A DNA stretch of 64,000 nucleotides from NCBI GenBank assembly GCA_902363135.1, contig CABIZF010000001.1, positions 248,001 to 312,000 of the forward strand, written 5' to 3'. The position numbers and the translations under genes were made by a program. The stretch comes from Lachnospiraceae bacterium. GTDB taxonomy: Bacteria > Bacillota > Clostridia > Lachnospirales > Lachnospiraceae. Positions 54,023 to 62,332 of the stretch are shown in pieces. Position 1 is the stretch's first letter, and every line of letters starts with the position of its first letter. The notes beneath the pieces are model-generated. The model was not told the DNA's origin. It ran no database searches and was given only the letters and a program-made list of their open reading frames with translations.

Positions 54023-54067
54023 GTAGCAGGATTTGCTTCTCCAGAAGGGGAAGCAGATCCTACTTTT
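54023..54067 (+). terminator. riboswitch-controlled terminator
   Basis: GTAGCAGGATTTGCTTCTCC pairs with GGGGAAGCAGATCCTAC, then TTTT; the expression platform of cobalamin riboswitch 2. Confidence 0.8.
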
Positions 54068-54262
54068 ACGTTGCAGGAAATGAAAAAGATTTTTGTGTCA
54101 TAATTACATTAAAGAGGTGCATCCGGCAGAATCAGAATGCAAGTACAGGAATGATGTTCGGACTCATAGATGTCACTTGTCGGGAATGATACGGAAAGTG
54201 ACACCGAATCTGGCGGACAGAAACTGTTCCGCCATAGTGGTTGGAAAGGAAGGACAGGTAGT

Positions 54263-57200
54263 ATGAACAAACGGGGAAGAAAGTTTCTCTCTGTTTCGCT
54301 GGCAGCGATGATGACGCTGAATATGCTTCCGGCTGGAACAATTTACGCGGAGGAGACGGTCACAGAAGCGTCCAGCGAGAGCAAGGAGACGCAGGCAGAG
54401 TCAAAGAAGCCGGAGACCGAAGCGACGAAGCCGGAGACTGAAGCGACGAAGGCGGAGACTGCATCGACAGAGGCTGCGACACAGCCGGAGACGCCAAAGG
54501 CAGAGGAGACGAAAACACCTGAGACAGCAGGGGAAACAGCGACAACAGAAGAGACGACAGCCACAGAGTCTGCATCTGAGACAACTGATTCTGAGCAGAC
54601 AGAGACGACCGCTCCGGATTCTGAGACAGCAGCTTCGAAGGCAGAAAAGGAAACTGCCGGTGAGCAAGCTGGGGAAAAGGCAGAGCAGCCAAAGATCGTA
54701 AAGACGGAGCTGGAGGAAAAGGACGGAAAGACCTACGTCCGTGTATATACGGACAGCAAGACGTATGACCGCCTGTATGTCGGAAAGAAAGACGATGCCG
54801 ATAAGGCTCCGGTCATCGAGGGACGGAAAGAGGAGAATGGCTGTTACAGCTTCGCATTTCCGGCAGATGAGACAAAATACGGGCAGGTGATTACTGTAGT
54901 ACCGGGAGTGAAGGAAGAGAACAGCTGGTATACGGATGCGGATGTTTATGTACAGATGCCGGTGAAGAATGAGACGCTGCCGGAGGCTCCGGCGGAGGAG
55001 CAGACGGAGGCGGCAGGAGAGACACTGCCGGATGAGAACACTGCATCTGGTGAAAACGGGAATGCGGTGGAGCTGGCGGCTGAGGAGGATCAAGAAAAGA
55101 CAATAACGGTAGATAATCGCATTAGTGCAATTTATGGATCGACGGATTCCAAGAAGCCGGGAAAGCCATACAGCATGCTTAAAATTGCAAAATCTACCGT
55201 CAGAAAAACAGGGGATAAACTGGATATTACGATTTATGTACAGCCGAATTCTAAGGGAATCTTTTCTTATGACGCGATTTACATTGGAAGTAGGGACGAT
55301 GAAAAGAAAGAGCCACTTGTGATGGGCGTAGAAGAGGACGGATTGCAGAAGTTTGAATTCAGCGTTCCGTTTACCGGTCAGGGTCAGGAGGTAACGTTTG
55401 TACCACGTAGTGCATCAAAAGGAACGTTTAGTGTGAGCAGTGTGCTCGCATTGAAGATGCCGGAATTTCCAGAAAAGTCAGAATCTGAAAGCGGGTCAGA
55501 ATCTACAAGTGAATCAGAGTCAAAATCTGAATCAGAGACAGGGACAGGTACGAATCAGTCCGAGGCTGATGTTACGGTAGAACAGGGCGGTACGGCAAGT
55601 AAGCTGAATACATTTACTGTACTGAATTCGAGCGCAAAATTAAATGGCGATACACTGACGGTGACATTTACAGTATCCGGTACGGCCTATACCCGTATTT
55701 ATCTTGGGAAAAAAGACGATGCGACGAAGTCTCCGGCAATGGATGGAACTCTGGTAAATGATGGAGCGAATGTATCTTTTACTTTTACGGTTCCAGCTGA
55801 AAAGCAGGGAATGTATATTCCGATTACACCGGGAAAGGCGAATGGTTCATGGTTGACAAGTGGTCGGAATTTATTTATTAAAATTCCAAATATTAATAAG
55901 AAGTTTACTTCTGATACTTATAAGGACGGCGTATACGATCTGTACGGCAACACCCATACGAGTAAAGGCCTGATCAACATTGAGTCAGACAGTAAAATCA
56001 CTGTAAAAGGTGATAAAGCAATTGTAACGATTTATTCAGGATCTACCTCCTATGATGCAATTTATCTCGGAAAAGAAACGGACTCGGAAGAATTAAAAAA
56101 CAGCAAAGCAATTGCCGGAATCGAATTAGGGGCGTCAGATCCGGACAGACCGGAATATCGGGTGTACACGTTTGAAATTCCGAAATCGTGGCTGGGTACG
56201 AATATTGATCTGCTGTTACGGAACAAAAAGAATGGACAATGGGGAAAGCAGGATTCGCTGAACCTTCCACAGTTTGCGCAGAAAATCGGCGATGTACAGG
56301 ATACGGAGCAGACTGAGCAAACGGAGCAAACCAACCAGACAGAGCAGACCGAGGAGACAAACCAGACCGAAAAGCCGGAGCAGCCGTCCGGACCGTCGAA
56401 CGGTATTTACAATACGACGGCGACGACCGGTGCAGCGATGTTCAAAGTACAGGATGTCGAGCTGACAGTCAAGAATGGCAAGATGACAGCTCTGATCACT
56501 CTGACCGGTACAGGCTATGATTATCTCTTTATGGGAACCGGCGCACAGGCAGCCGCTGCAGGAGAAGGTCAGTGGATCAAGTATAAAGATGAAGTAAAGT
56601 ACACACAGGATGGAGAGACAAAGGCTGGCCGCAGATATGAGATTCCGGTATCTGCGCTGGATACACCGCTGGCGGTAGCGTCTTATTCTCATAAGAATAC
56701 AAAGTGGTATGACCGCACGATTACAATCAGTTCGAAGAATCTGAAAAAAACGGCTGAGCTTCCGGCAGAGAACGCCCCGGCGAATGGTATTTACAGTACG
56801 ACGGTGACGACCGGTGCAGCGATGTTCAAGGTTGTAAATGCACAGCTGACTGTGAAAAACGGACAGATTCGGGCGCTGATTACCCTGAGCGGAACAGGTT
56901 ACGATTATCTGTACGTTGGTACTGGCGCACAGGCGTCTGCGGCAGGTCAGGGTCAATGGGTAAAATGGCAGGATGAGGTGACCTATACAGATGCGGGCGG
57001 TGCGCAGAAGACGGGACGTCGCTATATGATTCCGGTATCGGCACTGGGCGAGCCGATTGCGATAGCATCTCACTCTGAGAGCCACAATAAGTGGTATGAC
57101 CGTACCATTACTTTTAGTTCTGCAGATTTGAAAAAGGTTGGCGAGCTTCCGGCAGATGATACACAGGATTCGAATAATGGTGGAGGCGAGACCGAGACTG

Positions 57201-58504
57201 AGACAAATAATACGACAAATACTACGACGAAGCCGAAGCCGGATAAGAAGCCGGATAAGGAGTCAAAGTATGAATCTGATCTGAGCGGTTCGACCGGAGC
57301 AGTAAATAACAGCACGGGACTGGCAGACGGAGTTTACACCCCGGACAGCTTCTCCTTCAGCGGAGGCAGCGGACGTATCAGCATCAGCTGTACGAAGATC
57401 ACGGTGACAGGCGGAAAAGCACTGGCGACGATTGTGTTCAACAGCAGCTACTATGGTTATGTAAAGGCGAATGGAAATAAGTACTTCCCGACCCACAGTG
57501 GAAACACTTCGATCTTCACGATTCCGGTCAACCTGAATGCAAATACGACGATCATCGGTATGACGACCCGTATGAGCGCGGCGCATGAGATCACCTACAC
57601 CATTTATGTCGGACTGAATGCGGCAAAGAATACAGATGGCAAGGGGACTGAAGCAGGCAATGAGTCCGGTAATAAGAAGCTGGATGAGCAGGCGCCGGAT
57701 ATCAGCGGCCTGACCTATCAGTCTGAGACGAAGCTGGACTATGCCAAGTGCTTTAAGCTGTATCATTACGATCAGGATATTACGTTGCTTGAGGTCGATA
57801 TGACGCAGGCAGAAAAGGCAGCAGACGGAACAAAGGCTGTGTATGCGGAGTCCGAATCAGAAACGGAGACGGAAGCAGCGACTGCGACAGCAGCGGCGGC
57901 AGCGACGGAAGATGGCGAGGCAGTCGTACAGACGCAGGGTGAGAAGGTATCGGAGCTGTATCAGGCAGATGTCGTGAAGTATCTGATCATTCCGGCGGAT
58001 TCAACGGCGGAGCTTCCGGCAGGTATTGAGAAGGAAATGATTCTCGTGCATCAGCCGCTCGAGTCAGCATATGTATCGGGTGATACCGCGCTTGCGACGC
58101 TGGATGAGCTTGGACTTCTGGATGCAGTGAAGACAGTTGGCGTCGAGCAGGATACGACGACGGTAGAGGCTGTAAAGAGTGGTCTTGCAGACGGCAGCAT
58201 GACGTATGCCGGTGGTGCGGATGACCTGCAGTATCGGGAGCTGGTAAAGAGCAAATGCGATTTTGCAGTGCTTCCGGCAGATATCCTTTCCGGTGATGAG
58301 ATGGCTGATACAGATGTAAAGAGTAAGCTGAGCGATGCGGCAGACAGCTTTGCGACCCTGGATGTACCGATGCTGGTAGACCGTTCTGCGGATGAGGAGA
58401 CCGAGCTTGGCAAACGCGAGTGGATCAAGGTCTACGGCGCACTGTTCGGATGCACCGAGCAGACCGACAGTCTGTTTCAGAAGGCGGTAGACGCAGCAAA
58501 GTAG
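54263..58504 (+). CDS. giant surface protein: seven NEAT-like domains plus half a BtuF domain
   Basis: A 1413-residue exported protein with a signal peptide (LSVSLAAMMTLNMLPAGTIYA) and a Thr/Glu/Ala-rich linker to about residue 140. Seven related beta-rich domains start near residues 141, 282, 443, 552, 712, 840 and 1019; those at 712 and 840 are near-duplicates (TTGAAMFKV; KWYDRTITxSS). Residues about 1140-1413 align with the N-terminal half of the next gene's product (DISGLTYQSETKLDYA / DVAGLECTGKLKLDYA; KREWIKVYGALFG / RTEWVKLYGAMMG) and stop there. No LPxTG motif. The product may shuttle corrinoid from the surface to the BtuFCD importer; this is inferred from riboswitch and neighbours. 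Confidence 0.85.
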   Translation: MNKRGRKFLSVSLAAMMTLNMLPAGTIYAEETVTEASSESKETQAESKKPETEATKPETEATKAETASTEAATQPETPKAEETKTPETAGETATTEETTATESASETTDSEQTETTAPDSETAASKAEKETAGEQAGEKAEQPKIVKTELEEKDGKTYVRVYTDSKTYDRLYVGKKDDADKAPVIEGRKEENGCYSFAFPADETKYGQVITVVPGVKEENSWYTDADVYVQMPVKNETLPEAPAEEQTEAAGETLPDENTASGENGNAVELAAEEDQEKTITVDNRISAIYGSTDSKKPGKPYSMLKIAKSTVRKTGDKLDITIYVQPNSKGIFSYDAIYIGSRDDEKKEPLVMGVEEDGLQKFEFSVPFTGQGQEVTFVPRSASKGTFSVSSVLALKMPEFPEKSESESGSESTSESESKSESETGTGTNQSEADVTVEQGGTASKLNTFTVLNSSAKLNGDTLTVTFTVSGTAYTRIYLGKKDDATKSPAMDGTLVNDGANVSFTFTVPAEKQGMYIPITPGKANGSWLTSGRNLFIKIPNINKKFTSDTYKDGVYDLYGNTHTSKGLINIESDSKITVKGDKAIVTIYSGSTSYDAIYLGKETDSEELKNSKAIAGIELGASDPDRPEYRVYTFEIPKSWLGTNIDLLLRNKKNGQWGKQDSLNLPQFAQKIGDVQDTEQTEQTEQTNQTEQTEETNQTEKPEQPSGPSNGIYNTTATTGAAMFKVQDVELTVKNGKMTALITLTGTGYDYLFMGTGAQAAAAGEGQWIKYKDEVKYTQDGETKAGRRYEIPVSALDTPLAVASYSHKNTKWYDRTITISSKNLKKTAELPAENAPANGIYSTTVTTGAAMFKVVNAQLTVKNGQIRALITLSGTGYDYLYVGTGAQASAAGQGQWVKWQDEVTYTDAGGAQKTGRRYMIPVSALGEPIAIASHSESHNKWYDRTITFSSADLKKVGELPADDTQDSNNGGGETETETNNTTNTTTKPKPDKKPDKESKYESDLSGSTGAVNNSTGLADGVYTPDSFSFSGGSGRISISCTKITVTGGKALATIVFNSSYYGYVKANGNKYFPTHSGNTSIFTIPVNLNANTTIIGMTTRMSAAHEITYTIYVGLNAAKNTDGKGTEAGNESGNKKLDEQAPDISGLTYQSETKLDYAKCFKLYHYDQDITLLEVDMTQAEKAADGTKAVYAESESETETEAATATAAAAATEDGEAVVQTQGEKVSELYQADVVKYLIIPADSTAELPAGIEKEMILVHQPLESAYVSGDTALATLDELGLLDAVKTVGVEQDTTTVEAVKSGLADGSMTYAGGADDLQYRELVKSKCDFAVLPADILSGDEMADTDVKSKLSDAADSFATLDVPMLVDRSADEETELGKREWIKVYGALFGCTEQTDSLFQKAVDAAK
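56399..57130 (+). repeat. tandem duplication of a NEAT-like domain
   Basis: The segments from about 56399-56755 and 56782-57130 encode near-identical domains, with long stretches of matching DNA such as GACGACCGGTGCAGCGATGT. It is the most recent domain duplication in this gene. Confidence 0.75.
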
Positions 58505-58524
58505 AATCTGCAGTGGAAGAGAAA

Positions 58525-58558
58525 ACCTGGCAGGACCGTGTTACGGCTCTGTCAGATT
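58525..58558 (+). terminator. intercistronic hairpin
   Basis: CTGGCAGGACCGT pairs with ACGGCTCTGTCAG and is followed by ATTTTC, between the giant protein and BtuF-like genes. Possible attenuator. Confidence 0.4.
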
Positions 58559-58581
58559 TTCGATATCGGAAAGGAGCAGTT

Positions 58582-59850
58582 ATGAAAAGAAAACAGATGT
58601 ACAAACGGATTGCCGCGGTGTTTGTGAGTGCGGCGATGCTGATGGGAAGCATGAGCATGGCGTATGCGGAGGAGCCGGCGACGGAGGCAGCAACTGAGAC
58701 AGAGGTTATTTCATCAGAGGAGACCTCAGAGGGGCAGACAGAAGAAAATGCAGCTTCCTCTGATGCAGATACCTCCTGGATGACGGCGGCAGAGGATGCG
58801 CCGGATGTCGCGGGGCTGGAGTGTACCGGTAAGCTGAAGCTTGACTATGCGACCGGTTTTGACGTATATTATTATGAAAATGATTATGCACTGATCGATG
58901 TCCATGACAGTGCGCAGTATCTGCTCGTTCCGGACGGGCAGGAGGCACCGGACGGTCTGGCATCGGATGTGATCGTGCTGCAGAAGCCGCTGAACAGGAT
59001 TTACCTGGCGGCAAGCTCTGCGATGGCACTCTTTCGGGCGCTGGATTCGCTGGACTGTATCAAGATGACCGGTATCGACGCTTCCGGATGGTACATCCAG
59101 GAGGCAAAGGATGCGATCGAGGAAGGCGCGATGCAGTTTGCGGGAAAATACAGCGAGCCGGACTATGAGATGCTCGTCGATGAGGACTGTGATGTGGCAA
59201 TTGAATCGACGATGATTCTTCATACACCGAAGGTACAGGAAATGATCGAGAATCTCGGCATTCCGGTATTTATCGACCGTTCCAGCTACGAGATGCATCC
59301 GCTTGGCCGTACCGAGTGGGTCAAGCTCTATGGTGCAATGATGGGAAAGGAAGCAGAGGCTGCGGACTTTTTTGACAGGCAGGCAGAGGTCATTGATGAG
59401 ATGGAGGATTTTCAGAATACCGAGAAAACGGTAGCATTCTTTTTCGTGAGTACGGATGGAACGATCGTCGTGCGGAGAACGGAAGACTACATCCCGAGCA
59501 TGATCGAGCTGGCAGGCGGCCGGTATGTATTTCAGGATCTGACCGGGGCAGAGGCGACGAGCTCTTCGGTATCCCTGAGTATGGAAGAATTTTATGCGGC
59601 TGCAAAGGATGCGGACTACCTTGTATACAATGCGACGATCGACAATCCGATCTCGAGTGTGGATGAATTGCTCGCAAAAAATGAGCTGTTCGCAGATTTT
59701 AAAGCAGTAAAGGAAGGAAATGTTTGGTGCGTGGGCAAATATATGTATCAGGCGACGGATATTGTCGGACAGCTGATCCGGGATTTCCATCTGATGCTGA
59801 CCGATGGAGATCCGTCACAGATGACCTTCCTGACAAAGGTAAGTGATTAG
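58582..59850 (+). CDS. BtuF-like ABC transporter binding protein
   Basis: A 422-residue exported protein with a signal peptide (IAAVFVSAAMLMGSMSMAYA), a TEA/acidic linker and then a class III (PF01497-type) two-lobed binding fold. Lobe 1 runs from LKLDYATGFDVYYYEND to DRSSYEMHPLGRTEWVKLYG; lobe 2 includes VAFFFVSTDGTIVVRRTEDY and VYNATIDN. This class carries B12, heme or siderophores. The start at 58582 has AAGGAG 8 bases upstream. The cobalamin riboswitch and the BtuC and BtuD-like genes make a corrinoid the likely ligand. Confidence 0.9.
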   Translation: MKRKQMYKRIAAVFVSAAMLMGSMSMAYAEEPATEAATETEVISSEETSEGQTEENAASSDADTSWMTAAEDAPDVAGLECTGKLKLDYATGFDVYYYENDYALIDVHDSAQYLLVPDGQEAPDGLASDVIVLQKPLNRIYLAASSAMALFRALDSLDCIKMTGIDASGWYIQEAKDAIEEGAMQFAGKYSEPDYEMLVDEDCDVAIESTMILHTPKVQEMIENLGIPVFIDRSSYEMHPLGRTEWVKLYGAMMGKEAEAADFFDRQAEVIDEMEDFQNTEKTVAFFFVSTDGTIVVRRTEDYIPSMIELAGGRYVFQDLTGAEATSSSVSLSMEEFYAAAKDADYLVYNATIDNPISSVDELLAKNELFADFKAVKEGNVWCVGKYMYQATDIVGQLIRDFHLMLTDGDPSQMTFLTKVSD

Positions 59851-59901
59851 GGCTTAATGCAATACAGAAGGAGGAAGGACAGCCGTTGATCGGCGGAGCA
59901 G

Positions 59902-59931
59902 AACAGGGCAGGAGTGATCCAGCCCTGTTTC
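59902..59931 (+). terminator. intercistronic hairpin
   Basis: AACAGGGC pairs with GCCCTGTT around a 14-base loop, followed by TCGTCTC, between the binding protein and permease genes. Confidence 0.45.
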
Positions 59932-59977
59932 GTCTCAAAAATACAACGCTGGTATGGCTGAGAAAGGAACTATGAAA

Positions 59978-61036
59978 ATGCAAAAAACAACAGAAGCGGC
60001 CGGTATGGATTTTCACCATGAAAATTTTCTGCGCAGGAGTCGCTACGCAACCGTGTTTTTCGTGCTGCTGATTGCGTTTGGTGCGATCACGGTGTTGAAT
60101 ATTAATACCGGAAATGTGCATATTTCCGTGGAAAACATCCTGAAAATTATTTTTCTGAGACAGGGAGAGGAGATGGAGTACAATATTATTTGGAAAATCC
60201 GTCTGCCGAGAATTCTGATGGCAGCGATTCTGGGCGGTGGACTGTCTCTGTCCGGCTTTCTGCTGCAGACATTCTTTGAAAATCCGATCGCAGGACCATT
60301 TGTGCTCGGTATCTCCTCCGGTGCCAAGATGATCGTAGCACTTGCGATGATCTATTTTATCGGGCACTATCAGGTGGTGTCGTCGTATACACTGATTATT
60401 GCAGCATTTATCGGGTCACTGATCGCGACGGGCTTTATCCTGCTCGTGTCACGCCGGGTGCAGCATATGGCGACGCTTCTTGTAGCCGGTATCATGATCG
60501 GCTATATCTGTTCTGCAGTGACAGATTTTGTCGTGACATTTGCAGAGGATTCGGATATCGTAAATCTGCACGGCTGGTCGCAGGGCAGCTTCTCCGGTAT
60601 GAGCTGGAGCAATGTACAGGTGGCGGCCATTGTAGTCGGGATCGCGGCGCTGCTTGCGTTTCTGATGTCGAAGCCGATCGGGGCATATCAGCTTGGTGAG
60701 GCATATGCGCAGAGTATGGGCGTCAATATCAAAGCATTTCGGGTGATCCTGATTTTACTTTCCAGCATTTTGTCTGCCTGTGTGACGGCGTTTGCGGGAC
60801 CGATTTCCTTTGTCGGAATTGCGGTACCGTATCTGGTGAAGCGTGGGCTGCATACATCCCGTCCGCTTGTCGTCATTCCGGGGACATTTCTTGGAGGGGC
60901 GGTATTCTGTATGTTCTGTGATCTGATCGCGAGGATGGCCTTTGCGCCGACCGAGCTGAACATCAGTACCGTGACGTCTGTATTCGGTGCGCCGATCGTC
61001 ATATTCATGATGCTGCGCAGAAAGAGAGGAAACTGA
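59978..61036 (+). CDS. BtuC/FecCD-family ABC permease
   Basis: A 352-residue permease with about ten membrane segments. Family motifs are IIWKIRLPRILMAAILGGGL, LQTFFENPIAGPFVLGISSG and GPISFVGIAVPYLVK. It forms the dimeric channel for corrinoid import. The start at 59978 is placed 9 bases after AAAGGA; ATG codons at 59954 and 59972 are alternatives. Confidence 0.92.
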   Translation: MQKTTEAAGMDFHHENFLRRSRYATVFFVLLIAFGAITVLNINTGNVHISVENILKIIFLRQGEEMEYNIIWKIRLPRILMAAILGGGLSLSGFLLQTFFENPIAGPFVLGISSGAKMIVALAMIYFIGHYQVVSSYTLIIAAFIGSLIATGFILLVSRRVQHMATLLVAGIMIGYICSAVTDFVVTFAEDSDIVNLHGWSQGSFSGMSWSNVQVAAIVVGIAALLAFLMSKPIGAYQLGEAYAQSMGVNIKAFRVILILLSSILSACVTAFAGPISFVGIAVPYLVKRGLHTSRPLVVIPGTFLGGAVFCMFCDLIARMAFAPTELNISTVTSVFGAPIVIFMMLRRKRGN

Positions 61037-61038
61037 AG

Positions 61039-62133
61039 ATGGAATCGTATTATTTTCAGATGGATGAGCTGTCGGTCGGTTACAACGGCAAACCTTTGAT
61101 CGAGCATATCAATATCGGGGTGAAAAAGGGTGAGATCGTGACACTGATCGGTCCGAACGGCTCCGGAAAATCGACGATATTGAAAAGCATTACGAGGCAG
61201 CTGCGGCTGCTCGGCGGACGGGTCAGCTTTGATGAGCAGAATATCCACCAGATGTCGTACAGAGAAATGTCCACGAAAATGGCGGTTGTCCTCACGGAAC
61301 GGATGCGTCCGGAGCTGATGACCTGTCATGACATCGTGGCGACCGGCCGGTATCCGTATACCGGAAGGCTCGGTATCCTCTCGCGTGAGGATGAGAAAAA
61401 GGTCGAGGAGGCGATGTGTGCCGTTCATGCCAGGGAGCTTGGCAGCCGGGATTTCAATGCGATCAGTGACGGACAACGGCAGCGGGTGCTTCTGGCACGT
61501 GCGATCTGCCAGGAGCCGGAGGTCATCGTGCTGGATGAACCGACCTCCTTTCTGGATGTCAAACACAAGCTGGAGCTGCTAGCGATCCTGCGGCGGATGG
61601 CGAAGGAAAAGCAGATCACTGTCATTATGTCTTTGCATGAGATCGATCTGGCCGAAAAGATCGCGGATAAGATCATCTGTGTCCGGGGCGATCACCGATT
61701 TTATTGCGGGACACCGGAGGAAATCTTTCAGGAAGAGCGGATCCGGGAGCTCTATGAGATCGACAATGGATTTTTCGATCCGTGTTTTGGCAGCATTGAG
61801 CTGCCGCGTCCGGAAGGATTGCCGGAGGTGTTTGTTATCTCTGCATGTGGCAGCGGAATCCCGGTTTACCGCAGGCTGCAGAAGGAGAATACACCGTTTG
61901 CTGCCGGGATTTTATACACGAATGACATTGACTATCAGCTTGCGCGGCTGCTTTCGTGCGAGGTGATTACCGAGCGGCCGTTTGAAACGATCCGAGAAGA
62001 GACGCTGGAGCAGGCGAAGCAGTGTATGGAAAAATGCGGGAAAGTGCTGCTTTGCGATATTCCGATCGGGGAGAGCAACCGGAGGATCGAGGAGCTGATC
62101 CATGCGGCAGGTGAGAAGCTGGTGAGAGTATAA
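61039..62133 (+). CDS. BtuD-like ABC ATPase with C-terminal extra domain
   Basis: A 364-residue protein. The ATPase core is about residues 1-250 with Walker A GPNGSGKSTI, signature SDGQRQR, Walker B VIVLDEPTSFLD and switch His in MSLHEIDL. It powers the upstream permease. A further domain of about 115 residues (VFVISACGSGIPVYRRLQ; AAGILYTNDIDYQLARLL; LLCDIPIGESNRRIEEL) is not part of canonical BtuD. It looks like a small alpha/beta domain and recurs in clostridial homologues from memory; its role is unknown. Confidence 0.9.
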   Translation: MESYYFQMDELSVGYNGKPLIEHINIGVKKGEIVTLIGPNGSGKSTILKSITRQLRLLGGRVSFDEQNIHQMSYREMSTKMAVVLTERMRPELMTCHDIVATGRYPYTGRLGILSREDEKKVEEAMCAVHARELGSRDFNAISDGQRQRVLLARAICQEPEVIVLDEPTSFLDVKHKLELLAILRRMAKEKQITVIMSLHEIDLAEKIADKIICVRGDHRFYCGTPEEIFQEERIRELYEIDNGFFDPCFGSIELPRPEGLPEVFVISACGSGIPVYRRLQKENTPFAAGILYTNDIDYQLARLLSCEVITERPFETIREETLEQAKQCMEKCGKVLLCDIPIGESNRRIEELIHAAGEKLVRV

Positions 62134-62170
62134 CAATAGACAGAATATTCAATGAACTTGCGGATAGTGC

Positions 62171-62199
62171 TTGCGTCTGACCCGAATCAAAGCTATAAT
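62171..62199 (+). promoter_or_regulatory. promoter of the HD-GYP gene
   Basis: TTGCGT and TATAAT with a 17-base spacer. The leader between promoter and gene contains the 89-bp palindromic element. Confidence 0.6.
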
Positions 62200-62212
62200 A
62201 AAACGATGCATT

Positions 62213-62301
62213 AAATTTTATGATACCAGGGTCAAAAGGTTATGCGTTTCATGCTTGCATGAAAAAGCATGACTTATTGATCCGTGTATCATAATTTTAT
62301 T
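62213..62301. mobile_element. MITE-like palindromic element, smaller copy
   Basis: The left end AAATTTTATGATACCAGGGT matches the right end, read on the other strand as AATAAAATTATGATACACGG. The inside holds CATGCTTGCATG. The ends match those of the 215-bp element at 26131, which keeps a longer centre. Confidence 0.65.
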
Positions 62302-62332
62302 ATAGAAGCAAAGGATCGGAGCACACGTCTCT

